64,000 nucleotides of DNA from Streptomyces sp. NBC_00704 (GTDB taxonomy: Bacteria > Actinomycetota > Actinomycetes > Streptomycetales > Streptomycetaceae): assembly GCF_036226605.1 (NCBI RefSeq), contig NZ_CP109000.1:4460501-4524500 (forward strand). The letters are read 5' to 3'. Below, piece after piece: positions 33,420 to 43,363 of this stretch. The notes beneath the pieces were generated by a model that saw only the letters and a program-made list of their open reading frames with translations, was not told the origin of the DNA and ran no database searches. Position 1 is the stretch's first letter. Each line of letters opens with the position of its first letter. A program made the translations under genes and the position numbers.

Positions 33420-33502
33420 CACACTCCGCAGCGTCCCCATGACCCGACCCCGGGAGCAAGGCCTGGGGAGGCCCCAGCGTCGATCCGGAGAGAAGAGCGA
33501 AG

Positions 33503-36349
33503 TTGTCCCCGACCAGCGAGACCGCACACGGCGGCCGCCGACTCGTGATCGTCGAGTCGCCTGCCAAGGCGAAGACGATCAAGGGTTATCTCGGCCCCGG
33601 CTACATCGTCGAGGCCAGCGTCGGGCACATCCGCGACCTTCCCAACGGCGCCGCGGAGGTGCCGGACCAGTACACGGGCGAGGTGCGCCGCCTCGGTGTG
33701 GACGTCGAACACGACTTCCAGCCGATCTATGTCGTCAACGCCGACAAGAGGGCGCAGGTCAAGAAGCTCAAGGACCTCCTCAAGGAGTCCGACGAACTCT
33801 TCCTCGCCACCGATGAGGACCGGGAGGGCGAGGCGATCGCCTGGCACCTCCAGGAAGTCCTCAAGCCGAAGATCCCCGTCAAGCGGATGGTCTTCCACGA
33901 GATCACCAAGGACGCGATCCGGGCCGCCGTCGCCAATCCGCGCCAGCTCAACCAGAAGCTCGTCGACGCCCAGGAGACCCGCCGCATCCTCGACCGCCTC
34001 TACGGCTACGAGGTCTCGCCGGTCCTGTGGAAGAAGGTCATGCCGCGTCTGTCGGCCGGCCGTGTCCAGTCCGTCGCCACCCGTCTCGTCGTCGAGCGGG
34101 AACGCGAGCGCATCGCGTTTCGTTCTGCTGAGTACTGGGACCTGACGGGCACCTTCGCGACCGGCCGCGCGGGAGACTCGTCGGACCCGTCGTCGCTGGT
34201 CGCCCGCCTGCACGCCGTCGACGGCAGGCGGGTCGCGCAGGGCCGCGACTTCGACTCCCTGGGACAACTCAAGAGCGCGAACACCCTCCACCTCGACGAG
34301 GCGAACGCCCGCGCCCTGGCCGCCGCCCTGGAGAACACGCGGTTCGCCGTACGGTCCGTCGAGTCCAAGCCGTATCGGCGCTCGCCGTACGCCCCGTTCC
34401 GTACGACGACGCTGCAACAGGAGGCCAGCCGCAAGCTCGGCTTCGGTGCCAAGGCCACCATGCAGGTCGCGCAGAAGCTGTACGAGAACGGCTTCATCAC
34501 GTACATGCGAACCGACTCCACGACGCTGAGCGACACCGCCGTGTCCGCGGCTCGTGCCCAGGTCACGCAGCTGTACGGGGCCGACTACCTGCCGGTGCAG
34601 CCGCGCACGTACGCCGGGAAGGTCAAGAACGCGCAGGAGGCGCACGAGGCGATCCGCCCCTCCGGCGACCGTTTCCGCACGCCTGCCGAGACGGGCCTCA
34701 GCGGCGACCAGTTCAGGCTCTACGAGCTGATCTGGAAGCGCACGGTCGCCTCCCAGATGAAGGACGCCATCGGCAACAGCGTTACGGTGAAGATCGCCGG
34801 CACGGCGGCCGACGGCCGGGACGCCGAATTCAGCGCCTCCGGCAAGACCATCACCTTCCACGGCTTCCTGAAGGCGTACGTCGAGGGCGCCGACGACCCG
34901 AACGCCGAGCTGGACGACCGCGAGCGCCGCCTGCCCCAGGTGAGCGAGGGCGACGCCCTGTCCGCCGAGGAGATCACGGTCGACGGGCACGCCACGAAGC
35001 CCCCGGCCCGCTACACCGAGGCCAGCCTCGTCAAGGAGCTCGAAGAGCGCGAGATCGGCCGCCCGTCGACATACGCGTCGATCATCGGCACGATCCTCGA
35101 CCGCGGCTACGTCTTCAAGAAGGGCACGGCACTCGTCCCGTCCTTCCTGTCGTTCGCCGTGGTCAACCTGCTGGAGAAGCACTTCGGCCGGCTCGTCGAC
35201 TACGACTTCACCGCCAGGATGGAGGACGACCTCGACCGCATCGCCCGCGGTGAGGCGCGTGCCGTCCCGTGGCTGAAGCGGTTCTACTTCGGCGAGGGCA
35301 GCGGCACGGGCGAGGGCGGCGCCGCCGACGCCGGCAACGGCGACGGCGACCACCTCGGCGGCCTCAAGGAGCTGGTGACCGACCTCGGCGCGATCGACGC
35401 GCGCGAAGTGTCCTCGTTCCCCGTGGGCGACGGCATCGTGCTGCGCGTGGGCCGCTACGGCCCCTACATCGAGCGCGGCGAGAAGGACTCCGAGGGCCAC
35501 CAGCGCGCGGACATCCCCGAGGACCTCGCACCCGACGAGCTGACCGTCGAGCTCGCCGAGGAACTGCTCGCCAAGCCGAGCGGCGACTTCGAGCTGGGCG
35601 CCGACCCGGAGTCCGGCCACCAGATCATCGCCAGGGACGGCCGCTACGGCCCGTACGTCACCGAGGTGCTCCCCGAAGGCACGCCGAAGACCGGCAAGAA
35701 CGCCGTGAAGCCGCGCACGGCCTCGCTGTTCAAGTCGATGTCCCTGGACACGGTGACGCTGGCGGACGCCCTCAAGCTGATGTCCCTGCCGCGTGTCGTC
35801 GGCACGGACGCCGAGGGCGTGGAGATCACCGCGCAGAACGGCCGCTACGGCCCGTACCTGAAGAAGGGCACGGACTCGCGCTCGCTCCAGACCGAGGACC
35901 AGCTCTTCACGATCACGCTCGAAGAGGCGCTGGAGATCTACGCCCAGCCCAAGCAGCGCGGCCGGGCCGCCGCCAAGCCGCCGCTGAAGGAGCTGGGCAC
36001 CGACCCGGTCAGCGAGAAGCCGGTCGTGGTCAAGGACGGCCGCTTCGGGCCGTACGTGACCGACGGCGAGACCAACGCGACCCTGCGCTCCGGCGACAGC
36101 GTCGAGGAGATCACCCCGGAGCGCGGCTACGAGCTGCTCGCCGAGAAGCGCGCCAAGGCGCCCGCCAAGAAGACGGCGAAGAAGGCGACCGCGAAGAAGG
36201 CGACGGCCAAGAAGGCGGCCCCGGCGAAGAAGACGGCCGCCAAGAAGACCACCGCAAAGACGACGACGGCCGCCAAGAAGACGACCACCGCCAAGAAGAC
36301 GACCGCGAAGAAGGCGACGGCCTCCCCGTCGGCCTCCTCGGAGGACTGA
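33503..36349 (+). CDS. topA: DNA topoisomerase I
   Basis: A 948-residue type IA topoisomerase that relaxes negative supercoils. The Toprim motif includes VIVESPAKAKTI and DEDREGEAIAW. The active-site tyrosine is Tyr334 in FITYMRTDS. Instead of zinc fingers, the C-terminal half has four GRYGPY-type modules (GRYGPYIE, GRYGPYVTE, GRYGPYLKK, GRFGPYVTD). It ends in a Lys/Ala/Thr-rich tail of about 70 residues made of AKKTA repeats, which in Streptomyces TopA aids DNA clamping. The start is TTG, with GGAGAG about ten bases upstream and a conserved MSPTSETAHGG beginning. Confidence 0.96.
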   Translation: MSPTSETAHGGRRLVIVESPAKAKTIKGYLGPGYIVEASVGHIRDLPNGAAEVPDQYTGEVRRLGVDVEHDFQPIYVVNADKRAQVKKLKDLLKESDELFLATDEDREGEAIAWHLQEVLKPKIPVKRMVFHEITKDAIRAAVANPRQLNQKLVDAQETRRILDRLYGYEVSPVLWKKVMPRLSAGRVQSVATRLVVERERERIAFRSAEYWDLTGTFATGRAGDSSDPSSLVARLHAVDGRRVAQGRDFDSLGQLKSANTLHLDEANARALAAALENTRFAVRSVESKPYRRSPYAPFRTTTLQQEASRKLGFGAKATMQVAQKLYENGFITYMRTDSTTLSDTAVSAARAQVTQLYGADYLPVQPRTYAGKVKNAQEAHEAIRPSGDRFRTPAETGLSGDQFRLYELIWKRTVASQMKDAIGNSVTVKIAGTAADGRDAEFSASGKTITFHGFLKAYVEGADDPNAELDDRERRLPQVSEGDALSAEEITVDGHATKPPARYTEASLVKELEEREIGRPSTYASIIGTILDRGYVFKKGTALVPSFLSFAVVNLLEKHFGRLVDYDFTARMEDDLDRIARGEARAVPWLKRFYFGEGSGTGEGGAADAGNGDGDHLGGLKELVTDLGAIDAREVSSFPVGDGIVLRVGRYGPYIERGEKDSEGHQRADIPEDLAPDELTVELAEELLAKPSGDFELGADPESGHQIIARDGRYGPYVTEVLPEGTPKTGKNAVKPRTASLFKSMSLDTVTLADALKLMSLPRVVGTDAEGVEITAQNGRYGPYLKKGTDSRSLQTEDQLFTITLEEALEIYAQPKQRGRAAAKPPLKELGTDPVSEKPVVVKDGRFGPYVTDGETNATLRSGDSVEEITPERGYELLAEKRAKAPAKKTAKKATAKKATAKKAAPAKKTAAKKTTAKTTTAAKKTTTAKKTTAKKATASPSASSED

Positions 36350-36492
36350 CGGCCCGACGGGTCCCAGGACCGGTCACCGTTTCTCCACGGCACGTTCGCG
36401 AAACGAACGCCCCGGCATCACTTTGGTGTCGGGGCGGTCGTACGTGCGGACGCGGGCCCCGGGGTGTCAGCCGCGGCCGATAGGCTGAAAGC

Positions 36493-39400
36493 ATGACGCG
36501 AGCCGAGCAGCCAACGGCCCACCACCCGGCCCCGGACGACGCCCTGGTGGCCGACTCCCGCGAGCGCGCAGTGCGCGCCCTGCTGCGCGAACCGCAGCTC
36601 AAGCGCCTCTGGAGCGCGCAGTTGGTGGGCGGAGTCGCAGACGCCCTCGCCCTCCTGGTCTTCGTCCTCCTCGTCCTCCAGGCGGCCATCGCCGAAGGCT
36701 CCTTCGGCGGCGGCTACCGAGGCGTGGCGTTCGCAGTGGCGATCGTCTTCGGGGTACGGATCCTGGCCACCCTCCTCTTCGGCGCCGTCCTGCTGGGCCC
36801 GCTGACGGCACTGACGTCCCCCGAAGGCCCACTCGACCGCCGGTGGACCATGGTCGGCGCGGACGGGCTGCGCGCCGTGCTGCTGATCGTCGCCCCCCTG
36901 TGGATCGACTGGACGCCCGACGACGCACTCGCCCTGCTGCTCGTCACGGTGTTCGTGACGGGCGTCGCCGAACGGTTCTGGACGGTCGCCCGCGAGAGCG
37001 CGGCGCCCGCCCTGCTGCCCGCCCCGCCCCCGGAGGGCGCGACCGTACGACCGCTGCCCGACCACATGGACGCCCTGCGCCGCCTCTCGCTGCGCACCGG
37101 CTTCCTGACCATCCCGCTCGGCGCGGCCACCCTGGTGGTCGCCGCCCTGTTCAACAACCTTCTGGGCACCGGGATCGCCTGGTTCGACCAGCACCAGGCG
37201 GCCCTCGCCTCGTACGTCGCCGGCGGGCTCTTCGCCGGATGCCTGTCGATCGTGACCTTCCTGGAGCTGCCGGCCGTACGCACCCCGCGCCCGCGGTCGC
37301 CCCTCGAAGGCCTGCGCCGCCCCCGGACCGCCACCGGCGTCGACTCGGGCCGCACGGGCGTGATCCCGCTGCTGGTGCTCGCCTGCGCCGCCGTCGCGGG
37401 CGCGATCTCCGCGTCCGTCGCCGTGGCCGTCCTGCACGCCAAGGACCTGGGCGGCGGCCCGGTGCTCTACGGACTCCTCGTGCTCGGGCTGACCGGCGGA
37501 GTCGTCGTCGGCGTCCGCACGGCGCCCAAGGTGCTGGTGTCGCTGTCGCGGCGCCGCCTGCTCGCCCTCGCCATCGCCTTCACGGGCGTGGCGCTCCTCG
37601 CCGCCGGACTGGTCCCGGACGTCACCAGCGTGCTGCTGGTCATGGTCCTCGCGGGCGTCGGCGCGGGCGTCGCCGCCAACACCGGGCACTCCCTGCTCGA
37701 CCAGGAGACCGAGGACCACCGCCGCACGCGCACGACCGAGCACCTGCACGCCGTCGTACGGGTCCTCGTGGCACTGGGCGCGGTGCTCGCCCCGCTGGTC
37801 GCGGCGCTCATCGGGCCGCACCGGCTGGAAAACGGCAAGTTCGTCTTCGCGCACGGCGGGGCCGCCTTCACGCTGATGCTGGTCGGCGCCCTACTGCTCC
37901 CGGTGGCCGCCCTGGTCCTCGCCAAGGTCGACGACCGCTCCGGCGTCCCCCTCAGGAAGGACCTGCGGGACGCACTGATGGGCGGCGACGACCCGGTGAC
38001 GGCGCCCGCCGCGAACGGCTTCTTCATCGCCCTGGAGGGGGGCGACGGCGCCGGCAAGTCCACCCAGGCCGAGGCCCTCGCCGAGTGGATCAGGGCCAAG
38101 GGCCACGAGGTCGTCCTCACGCGTGAGCCGGGGGCCACGCCCGTCGGCAAGCGGCTGCGCTCGATCCTGCTGGACGTCTCCAGCGCCGGCCTCTCGCACC
38201 GCGCGGAAGCCCTGCTGTACGCGGCGGACCGCGCGGAGCACGTCGACACGGTCGTGCGGCCCGCCCTGGAGCGCGGCGCCGTGGTGATCACCGACCGGTA
38301 CGTCGACTCGTCCGTGGCCTACCAGGGCGCGGGCCGCGATCTGTCCCCGACCGAGATCGCACGGATCTCGCGCTGGGCGACGGACGGCCTGGTGCCCCAC
38401 CTGACGGTCCTGCTGGACGTCTCCCCGGAGGCCGCCCGCGAGCGGTTCACGGAGGCCCCCGACCGTCTGGAGTCGGAGCCCGCGGAGTTCCACGCGCGCG
38501 TGCGCGCCGGTTTCCTCACGCTCGCCGCCGCAGACCCCGGCCGCTACCTCGTCGTCGACGCGGCGCAGGAGCCCGAGGCCGTCACCACCGCCGTCCGGCA
38601 CCGGCTCGACCAGCTGCTGCCCCTGTCCGAGGCCGAGATCAAGGCCCAGGAGGAGGCGCGCAGGAAGGCCGAGGAGGAGGCCCGCCGCAAGGCCGAGGAA
38701 GAAGCGGCCCGCAAGGCCGAGGAGGAGCGCCTGGAGCGTGAGCGCCAGGAGCAGCTCGCCAAGCTGCGCGCCGAGGAGGAGGAGCGCAAGCGGCGCGAGC
38801 TGGAGGAGGCGCAGCGGCGCGAGGCCGAACGGCAGGCCGAAGAGGCGCGGCTGCGGGCCGAGGAGGCACGCAAGCGCGCCGAGGAGGAGCGGGCCCGCCT
38901 CATCGCGGAGGAGAAGGCCCGCGCCGAGGAGGAGGCCCGCCGCAAGGCGGAAGAGGAGCGCCGGCGCAAGCAGGCCGAGGAGGAGGCCCGGCTGCGCGCC
39001 GAGGCCGAGAGCCGTCGGCTGGAGAAGCAGCGCAAGGCCGAGGAGGCGCTGCTGCGGGCCGAGGAGGCACGGCGAGCGGCGGAGCAGGCGGCCGCCGCCG
39101 CGCAGCTCGGCCCGAAGCCGGCCCGCTCCGGTCCCCCCGCGGGACCGGCGGTCCCGCCGGAGGCGGTGACCGTGCCCACGCCGGTGGTCACGCCGACGAA
39201 CGCGTCGGGCGGCCCGGTGGACGAGACGGCGGTGCTGCCGCCGGTCCGGACGGACCGGACGGACCGGACGGACCGAACGGACAAGGAGCCCGAGCGGCCC
39301 TCCCGCCCGTCCGCAGGGACCTCCGCGAAGCGGTCTCCCGCCGGGGGAAGGGACGCCGGAGTCACGGACGCCGGGGGGACGGACGCGGAGGTCACGGCCG

Positions 39401-39834
39401 AGCTGCCGCAGCCGCCGCGGCCCGCGTCGGCCGTTCCCGCGGACGACGAGACGGCGGTCCTGCCTCCGGTGCGCGGCGGGCGGGGCCGGAGCGGCCCGAC
39501 CGACCGGCGACTGCCCGGTCCCGAGGAGGAGACGGCCGTACTTCCTCCCGTGCGGGACGACAGCCCGTCGGACCGGGTCCCGCCGGGCTACTTCCGCGAC
39601 GAGCGTGACGACCGCGACGCACGCGGCGGAGCCGGGCCGGACGGCACCGACGACCGCACCCGTGAGCTGCCGCAGCTCGACGAGGAGGGCGAGCCCCGGC
39701 ACCGGCCGCGTCCGGACTGGGCCGAGGAGACCCCCCTCGACGATCTGCCGACCCTCGCGGACGAACTCCTGGGACCGCACCGGGACGACGACGGCCCCTC
39801 CGAGGGCCGGGGCGGCCGGGGCAGGCGCCGCTGA
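36493..39834 (+). CDS. tmk: MFS-like membrane domain fused to thymidylate kinase
   Basis: A 1113-residue fusion. Residues 1 to about 505 form an MFS-type multi-helix membrane domain. Residues about 512-715 are thymidylate kinase (dTMP to dTDP), with P-loop EGGDGAGKSTQ (Lys522), DRYVDSSVAYQG and the LID region. Next, about 716-865 is an extended Glu/Arg/Ala coiled coil. The acidic disordered end contains ETAVLPPVR three times and an RTD repeat from a 9-bp tandem array (39242-39284). The membrane part tethers the essential kinase, and its cargo is unknown. The start may be leaderless: TAGGCT lies six bases before ATG 36493. It precedes holB. Confidence 0.9.
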   Translation: MTRAEQPTAHHPAPDDALVADSRERAVRALLREPQLKRLWSAQLVGGVADALALLVFVLLVLQAAIAEGSFGGGYRGVAFAVAIVFGVRILATLLFGAVLLGPLTALTSPEGPLDRRWTMVGADGLRAVLLIVAPLWIDWTPDDALALLLVTVFVTGVAERFWTVARESAAPALLPAPPPEGATVRPLPDHMDALRRLSLRTGFLTIPLGAATLVVAALFNNLLGTGIAWFDQHQAALASYVAGGLFAGCLSIVTFLELPAVRTPRPRSPLEGLRRPRTATGVDSGRTGVIPLLVLACAAVAGAISASVAVAVLHAKDLGGGPVLYGLLVLGLTGGVVVGVRTAPKVLVSLSRRRLLALAIAFTGVALLAAGLVPDVTSVLLVMVLAGVGAGVAANTGHSLLDQETEDHRRTRTTEHLHAVVRVLVALGAVLAPLVAALIGPHRLENGKFVFAHGGAAFTLMLVGALLLPVAALVLAKVDDRSGVPLRKDLRDALMGGDDPVTAPAANGFFIALEGGDGAGKSTQAEALAEWIRAKGHEVVLTREPGATPVGKRLRSILLDVSSAGLSHRAEALLYAADRAEHVDTVVRPALERGAVVITDRYVDSSVAYQGAGRDLSPTEIARISRWATDGLVPHLTVLLDVSPEAARERFTEAPDRLESEPAEFHARVRAGFLTLAAADPGRYLVVDAAQEPEAVTTAVRHRLDQLLPLSEAEIKAQEEARRKAEEEARRKAEEEAARKAEEERLERERQEQLAKLRAEEEERKRRELEEAQRREAERQAEEARLRAEEARKRAEEERARLIAEEKARAEEEARRKAEEERRRKQAEEEARLRAEAESRRLEKQRKAEEALLRAEEARRAAEQAAAAAQLGPKPARSGPPAGPAVPPEAVTVPTPVVTPTNASGGPVDETAVLPPVRTDRTDRTDRTDKEPERPSRPSAGTSAKRSPAGGRDAGVTDAGGTDAEVTAELPQPPRPASAVPADDETAVLPPVRGGRGRSGPTDRRLPGPEEETAVLPPVRDDSPSDRVPPGYFRDERDDRDARGGAGPDGTDDRTRELPQLDEEGEPRHRPRPDWAEETPLDDLPTLADELLGPHRDDDGPSEGRGGRGRRR

Positions 39835-40075
39835 ACACGCGCACTCCGGTGAACGCGCCCGCCGCCGAGAAAGGGGGGAGCGGCCCGACGACCGGGCCGC
39901 TCGCGCCTGACCCCGGCGGCCCGGCGGCCCGGCATGGCCGGGACGGGCGGGATCGCCGAGGCTTATGGGGCAAACGGGACCGATGGGACTGACGGGACTG
40001 ACGGACCCGATTGTCAGTGGCTGACCGCACAATGGAAGCCACAGCGCGAATCGTGACGAAAGGGCGGGGCGACGC

Positions 40076-41281
40076 ATGACCGTGTGGGACGACCTCATCG
40101 GCCAGGAAAAGGTGAGCGAGCAGCTGACCGCCGCCGCCCGGGACGCCGACGCGTTCGTCACCGCGGCCGCCGCCCGCACCGCCCCGCCGGAGGCGTCGAG
40201 GATGACGCACGCCTGGCTGTTCACCGGCCCGCCCGGCGGCGGCCGGACCCAGGTGGCACGGGCCTTCGCGGCCGCCCTGCAGTGCGTGAGTCCCGACCGG
40301 GCGCTCGGCGGCGTTCCCGGCTGCGGGTTCTGCGACGGCTGCCATACGGCGCTCATCGGCACCCACGCCGACGTCACCACGGTCGCGGCCGTGGGCGCCC
40401 AGATCCTCGCGGACGACATGCGCGACACCGTCCGCAAGTCGTACACCTCGCCCGCCACGGGCCGCTGGCAGATCATCCTCGTCGAGGACGCCGAGCGGCT
40501 CAACGAGAAGTCCGCCAACGCCGTCCTGAAGGCGGTGGAGGAGCCGGCGCCCCGCACGGTGTGGATGCTGTGCGCGCCCTCCCTGGAGGACGTGCTGCCC
40601 ACGATCCGCTCCCGCTGCCGGCACCTGAACCTGCGCACGCCCTCGGTCGAGGCGGTCGCCGACATGCTCGTACGGCGGGAGGGCGTCGAGCCGGCCGTCG
40701 CCGCGGCCGCCGCCCGGGCCACCCAGGGCCATGTCGACCGGGCCCGGCGCCTCGCCACCGACCCCGCCGCGCGCGAGCGCCGGGCGGCCGTGCTGAAACT
40801 GCCCCTGCGCGTCGACGACGTCGGCAACTGCCTCAGAGCCGCCCAAGAGCTGGTCGACGCTGCCGCCGAGGACGCCAAACAGCTCGCGGAGGAGACGGAC
40901 GGCAAGGAGACCGAGGAGCTGAAGGCGGCGATGGGAGCGGTCCAGGGCGGCCGGATGCCGCGCGGCACCGCGGGTGTGATGAAGGACCTGGAGGACAAGC
41001 AGAAGCGCCGCAGAACGCGGACGCAGCGCGACAGCCTCGACGTCGCGCTCACCGACCTGACGGCCTTCTACCGCGACGTCCTCGCGATCCAGCTGGGCTC
41101 CCGCGTCGCGATCGCCAACGCGGACGCCGAAGAGGCGCTGCAACGGCTCGCCCGCGGCAGCAGCCCGGAGTCGACCCTGCGCCGGATCGACGCCATCGCC
41201 GCGTGCAGAGAGGCCCTGGACCGCAACGTCGCTCCGCTGCTGGCGGTCGAGGCGATGACGATGGCACTGAGAGCGGGCTGA
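40076..41281 (+). CDS. holB: DNA polymerase III delta-prime subunit
   Basis: A clamp-loader subunit of 401 residues. The AAA+ fold is clear (HAWLFTGPPGGGRTQ, then the Cys cluster CGFCDGC, then LVEDAERLNEKSANAVLKAVEEP, and the RSRC arginine-finger motif). Arg replaces the P-loop Lys, consistent with a non-hydrolysing delta-prime. The C-terminal half contains a Lys/Glu-rich helix insertion near 270-320. The ATG is preceded by GAAAGGGCGGGG. It follows the thymidylate kinase by 241 bases, a pairing common in bacteria. An 18-bp array overlaps its stop codon. Confidence 0.93.
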   Translation: MTVWDDLIGQEKVSEQLTAAARDADAFVTAAAARTAPPEASRMTHAWLFTGPPGGGRTQVARAFAAALQCVSPDRALGGVPGCGFCDGCHTALIGTHADVTTVAAVGAQILADDMRDTVRKSYTSPATGRWQIILVEDAERLNEKSANAVLKAVEEPAPRTVWMLCAPSLEDVLPTIRSRCRHLNLRTPSVEAVADMLVRREGVEPAVAAAAARATQGHVDRARRLATDPAARERRAAVLKLPLRVDDVGNCLRAAQELVDAAAEDAKQLAEETDGKETEELKAAMGAVQGGRMPRGTAGVMKDLEDKQKRRRTRTQRDSLDVALTDLTAFYRDVLAIQLGSRVAIANADAEEALQRLARGSSPESTLRRIDAIAACREALDRNVAPLLAVEAMTMALRAG

Positions 41282-41349
41282 CGCGGAACAGCCGCCTGAC
41301 GCGGAACAGCGGCCTGACGTAGGACGGCGGCCTGACGCAGAACAGCGAG
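41278..41349. repeat. 18-bp tandem repeat overlapping the holB stop codon
   Basis: Four exact-length units of the type CTGACGCGGAACAGCGGC (41278-41295, 41296-41313, 41314-41331, 41332-41349). The TGA of the first unit is the holB stop. The rest of the 396-base gap to the next gene is GC-rich without a visible gene. Confidence 0.85.
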
Positions 41350-41666
41350 CTGGGCGCATCGAGCCTGCGTGGGGTGAGCCCAGCCTGATACGGCGGGGCA
41401 GGGATGCGGCCGGTACCGGCCCGAGCAGGCGGCGGCACCGGACCGAACCGGGGTTGTCGGTCCGGGGCCGGGGCCGGGGTCGGCAGCGGCCGGTACGAGC
41501 GGACCGCGTCGGGGCGTGGGTATGCGCACGAGCCCGCACAAGAGAACCGGCAGGAGAACCGGCAAGAGAGCGGGCGCGTGCCGGGGCGAGTCGTCGACCG
41601 GGGTTGACGGGGTCCCTCGTCCGTGGCAGTTGGCGGACGCAGGGCGTTCATCCCGTCGCACAGAGT

Positions 41667-41672
41667 TACGCT
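41667..41672 (+). promoter_or_regulatory. -10 box for a leaderless transcript
   Basis: TACGCT ends six bases before ATG 41679, and no ribosome site lies between. This is the geometry of Streptomyces leaderless promoters. No matching -35 hexamer is evident. Confidence 0.45.
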
Positions 41673-41678
41673 CGCTGA

Positions 41679-43256
41679 ATGCACATCAGGCGCTCCCTCC
41701 GCAGGTCCCGTGCCGGCGTCACGCTGCTCTCCCTCGCCGCGCTGCTCCTCTCCGGCTGCTCCGCGAACGAGCCGGCCAGCTCCGCGGGCTCCGCGGCGGT
41801 TGCTGCGCTGGCCGCGCTGCCGCGGGCCACGCCGTCGGCGCTCTCCCCGTACTACGGGCAGAAACTGAGCTGGCGCGACTGCGGTGTTCCCGGCTTCCGG
41901 TGCGCCACCATGAAGGCGCCGCTCGACTACGCGAAGCCGGGCGCCGGGGACCTCCGGCTCGCCGTCGCCCGCAAGAAGGCGACGGGCCCGGGCAAGCGGC
42001 TCGGCTCGCTGCAGGTGAACCCGGGCGGTCCGGGCGGCTCGGCAGTGGGCTACCTCCAGCAGTACGCCGGCGTCGGCTACCCCGCCGAGGTCCGCGCCCG
42101 CTACGACATGGTCGCCGTCGACCCGCGGGGCGTGGCCCGCAGCGAACCCGTCGAGTGCCTGAACGGGCGGCCGATGGACGCGTACACGCAGACCGACACC
42201 ACCCCCGACGACCAGCGGGAGAAGACCCGCCTCGTCGACGCCTTCAAAAAGTTCGCGGAGGGCTGCGGAGCGCACGCGCCCAAGCTGCTGCGGCACGTCT
42301 CCACCGTGGAAGCGGCCCGGGACATGGACATCCTGCGCGCGATCCTGGGCGACCGGAGGCTGACATACGTGGGGGCGTCGTACGGCACGTTCCTCGGCGC
42401 CACGTACGCGGGCCTGTTCCCGGACCGGGTGGGCCGGCTCGTCCTGGACGGCGCGATGGACCCGTCGCTGCCCGCCCGCAGGCTGAACCTGGACCAGACG
42501 GCGGGCTTCGAGACGGCGTTCCAGTCGTTCGCGAAGGACTGCGTGCGGCAAGCCGACTGCCCGCTCGGCGGCAAGGGCGCCAAACCGGCCCAGGTCGGCG
42601 CCGACCTGAAGGAATTCTTCCGCAGGCTCGACGCGCACCCGATCCCCACCGGCGACGCGGGGGGTCGCAAGCTCGGCGAGGCCCTCGCCACCACCGGCGT
42701 GATCGCGGCGATGTACGACGAGAGCACGTGGGAGCAACTGCGCGAGGCGCTGACCTCGGCGATCAGGGAGAACGACGGCGCGGGACTGCTCGCCCTCTCC
42801 GACAGCTACTACGAGCGCGACCCGCGAGGGCGCTACGCCAACCTGATGTCCGCCAACGCGGCCGTCAACTGCCTGGACCTCCCGGCGGCGTTCGACACCC
42901 CGGAGCAGGTCGAGAAGGCACTGCCGTCCTTCGAGAAGGCGTCCCCGGTCTTCGGCGAGGGCCTCGCCTGGGCCTCCCTGAGCTGCGCGTACTGGCCGGT
43001 CGCGCCCACGGGAGCGCCGCACCGCATCCAGGCCAAGGGCGCCGCGCCCATCGTCGTCGTCGGCACCACCCGCGACCCGGCCACGCCCTACCCGTGGGCC
43101 CGCTCCCTCGCGAGCCAGCTCGCCTCCGGCCGCCTCCTCACCTACGAGGGCGACGGCCACACCGCCTACGGCCGCGGCAGCGCCTGCATCGACTCCGCGA
43201 TCAACGCCTACCTCCTCCACGGAACCCCTCCGGCGAAGGGAAAGCGCTGCTCATAG
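41679..43256 (+). CDS. Exported alpha/beta hydrolase, tripeptidyl aminopeptidase-like
   Basis: A 525-residue lipoprotein-type peptidase of the SlpD/SlpE/TAP group. The signal ends in the lipobox LLSGC. The oxyanion segment is NPGGPGGSAV. The nucleophile is Ser234 in GASYGT, the acid Asp466 in TTRDPATPY and the base His494 in GDGHTAYG. The C-terminal TAP domain carries paired Cys residues. Such enzymes remove tripeptides from secreted protein N-termini or degrade peptides outside the cell. It is the last core gene before the tRNA and the accessory region. Confidence 0.88.
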   Translation: MHIRRSLRRSRAGVTLLSLAALLLSGCSANEPASSAGSAAVAALAALPRATPSALSPYYGQKLSWRDCGVPGFRCATMKAPLDYAKPGAGDLRLAVARKKATGPGKRLGSLQVNPGGPGGSAVGYLQQYAGVGYPAEVRARYDMVAVDPRGVARSEPVECLNGRPMDAYTQTDTTPDDQREKTRLVDAFKKFAEGCGAHAPKLLRHVSTVEAARDMDILRAILGDRRLTYVGASYGTFLGATYAGLFPDRVGRLVLDGAMDPSLPARRLNLDQTAGFETAFQSFAKDCVRQADCPLGGKGAKPAQVGADLKEFFRRLDAHPIPTGDAGGRKLGEALATTGVIAAMYDESTWEQLREALTSAIRENDGAGLLALSDSYYERDPRGRYANLMSANAAVNCLDLPAAFDTPEQVEKALPSFEKASPVFGEGLAWASLSCAYWPVAPTGAPHRIQAKGAAPIVVVGTTRDPATPYPWARSLASQLASGRLLTYEGDGHTAYGRGSACIDSAINAYLLHGTPPAKGKRCS

Positions 43257-43295
43257 ACCCCCCAACCGGCCCTCCACCCCCGCACCCCGGGCGGG

Positions 43296-43325
43296 TTCGG
43301 AGCACCCCCGGAAACTGTGTAGACT
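43296..43325 (+). promoter_or_regulatory. tRNA-Thr promoter
   Basis: TTCGGA (43296-43301) and TAGACT (43320-43325) with an 18-base spacer lie 38 bases upstream of the tRNA. This is a good housekeeping-type match for Streptomyces. Confidence 0.55.
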
Positions 43326-43363
43326 TACCGACGTTGCTGATCGCACCATGGTGCGGACAGCGC

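Noticed and set aside
33419-35620. A 733-residue - strand frame across topA
   Set aside because: It is antisense to topoisomerase I with an intact active site, and no motifs are seen.
37891-41052. A 1053-residue - strand frame across tmk and holB
   Set aside because: It is a shadow of two well-supported + strand genes. Its Leu/Gly/Ala repeats mirror the coiled-coil codons.
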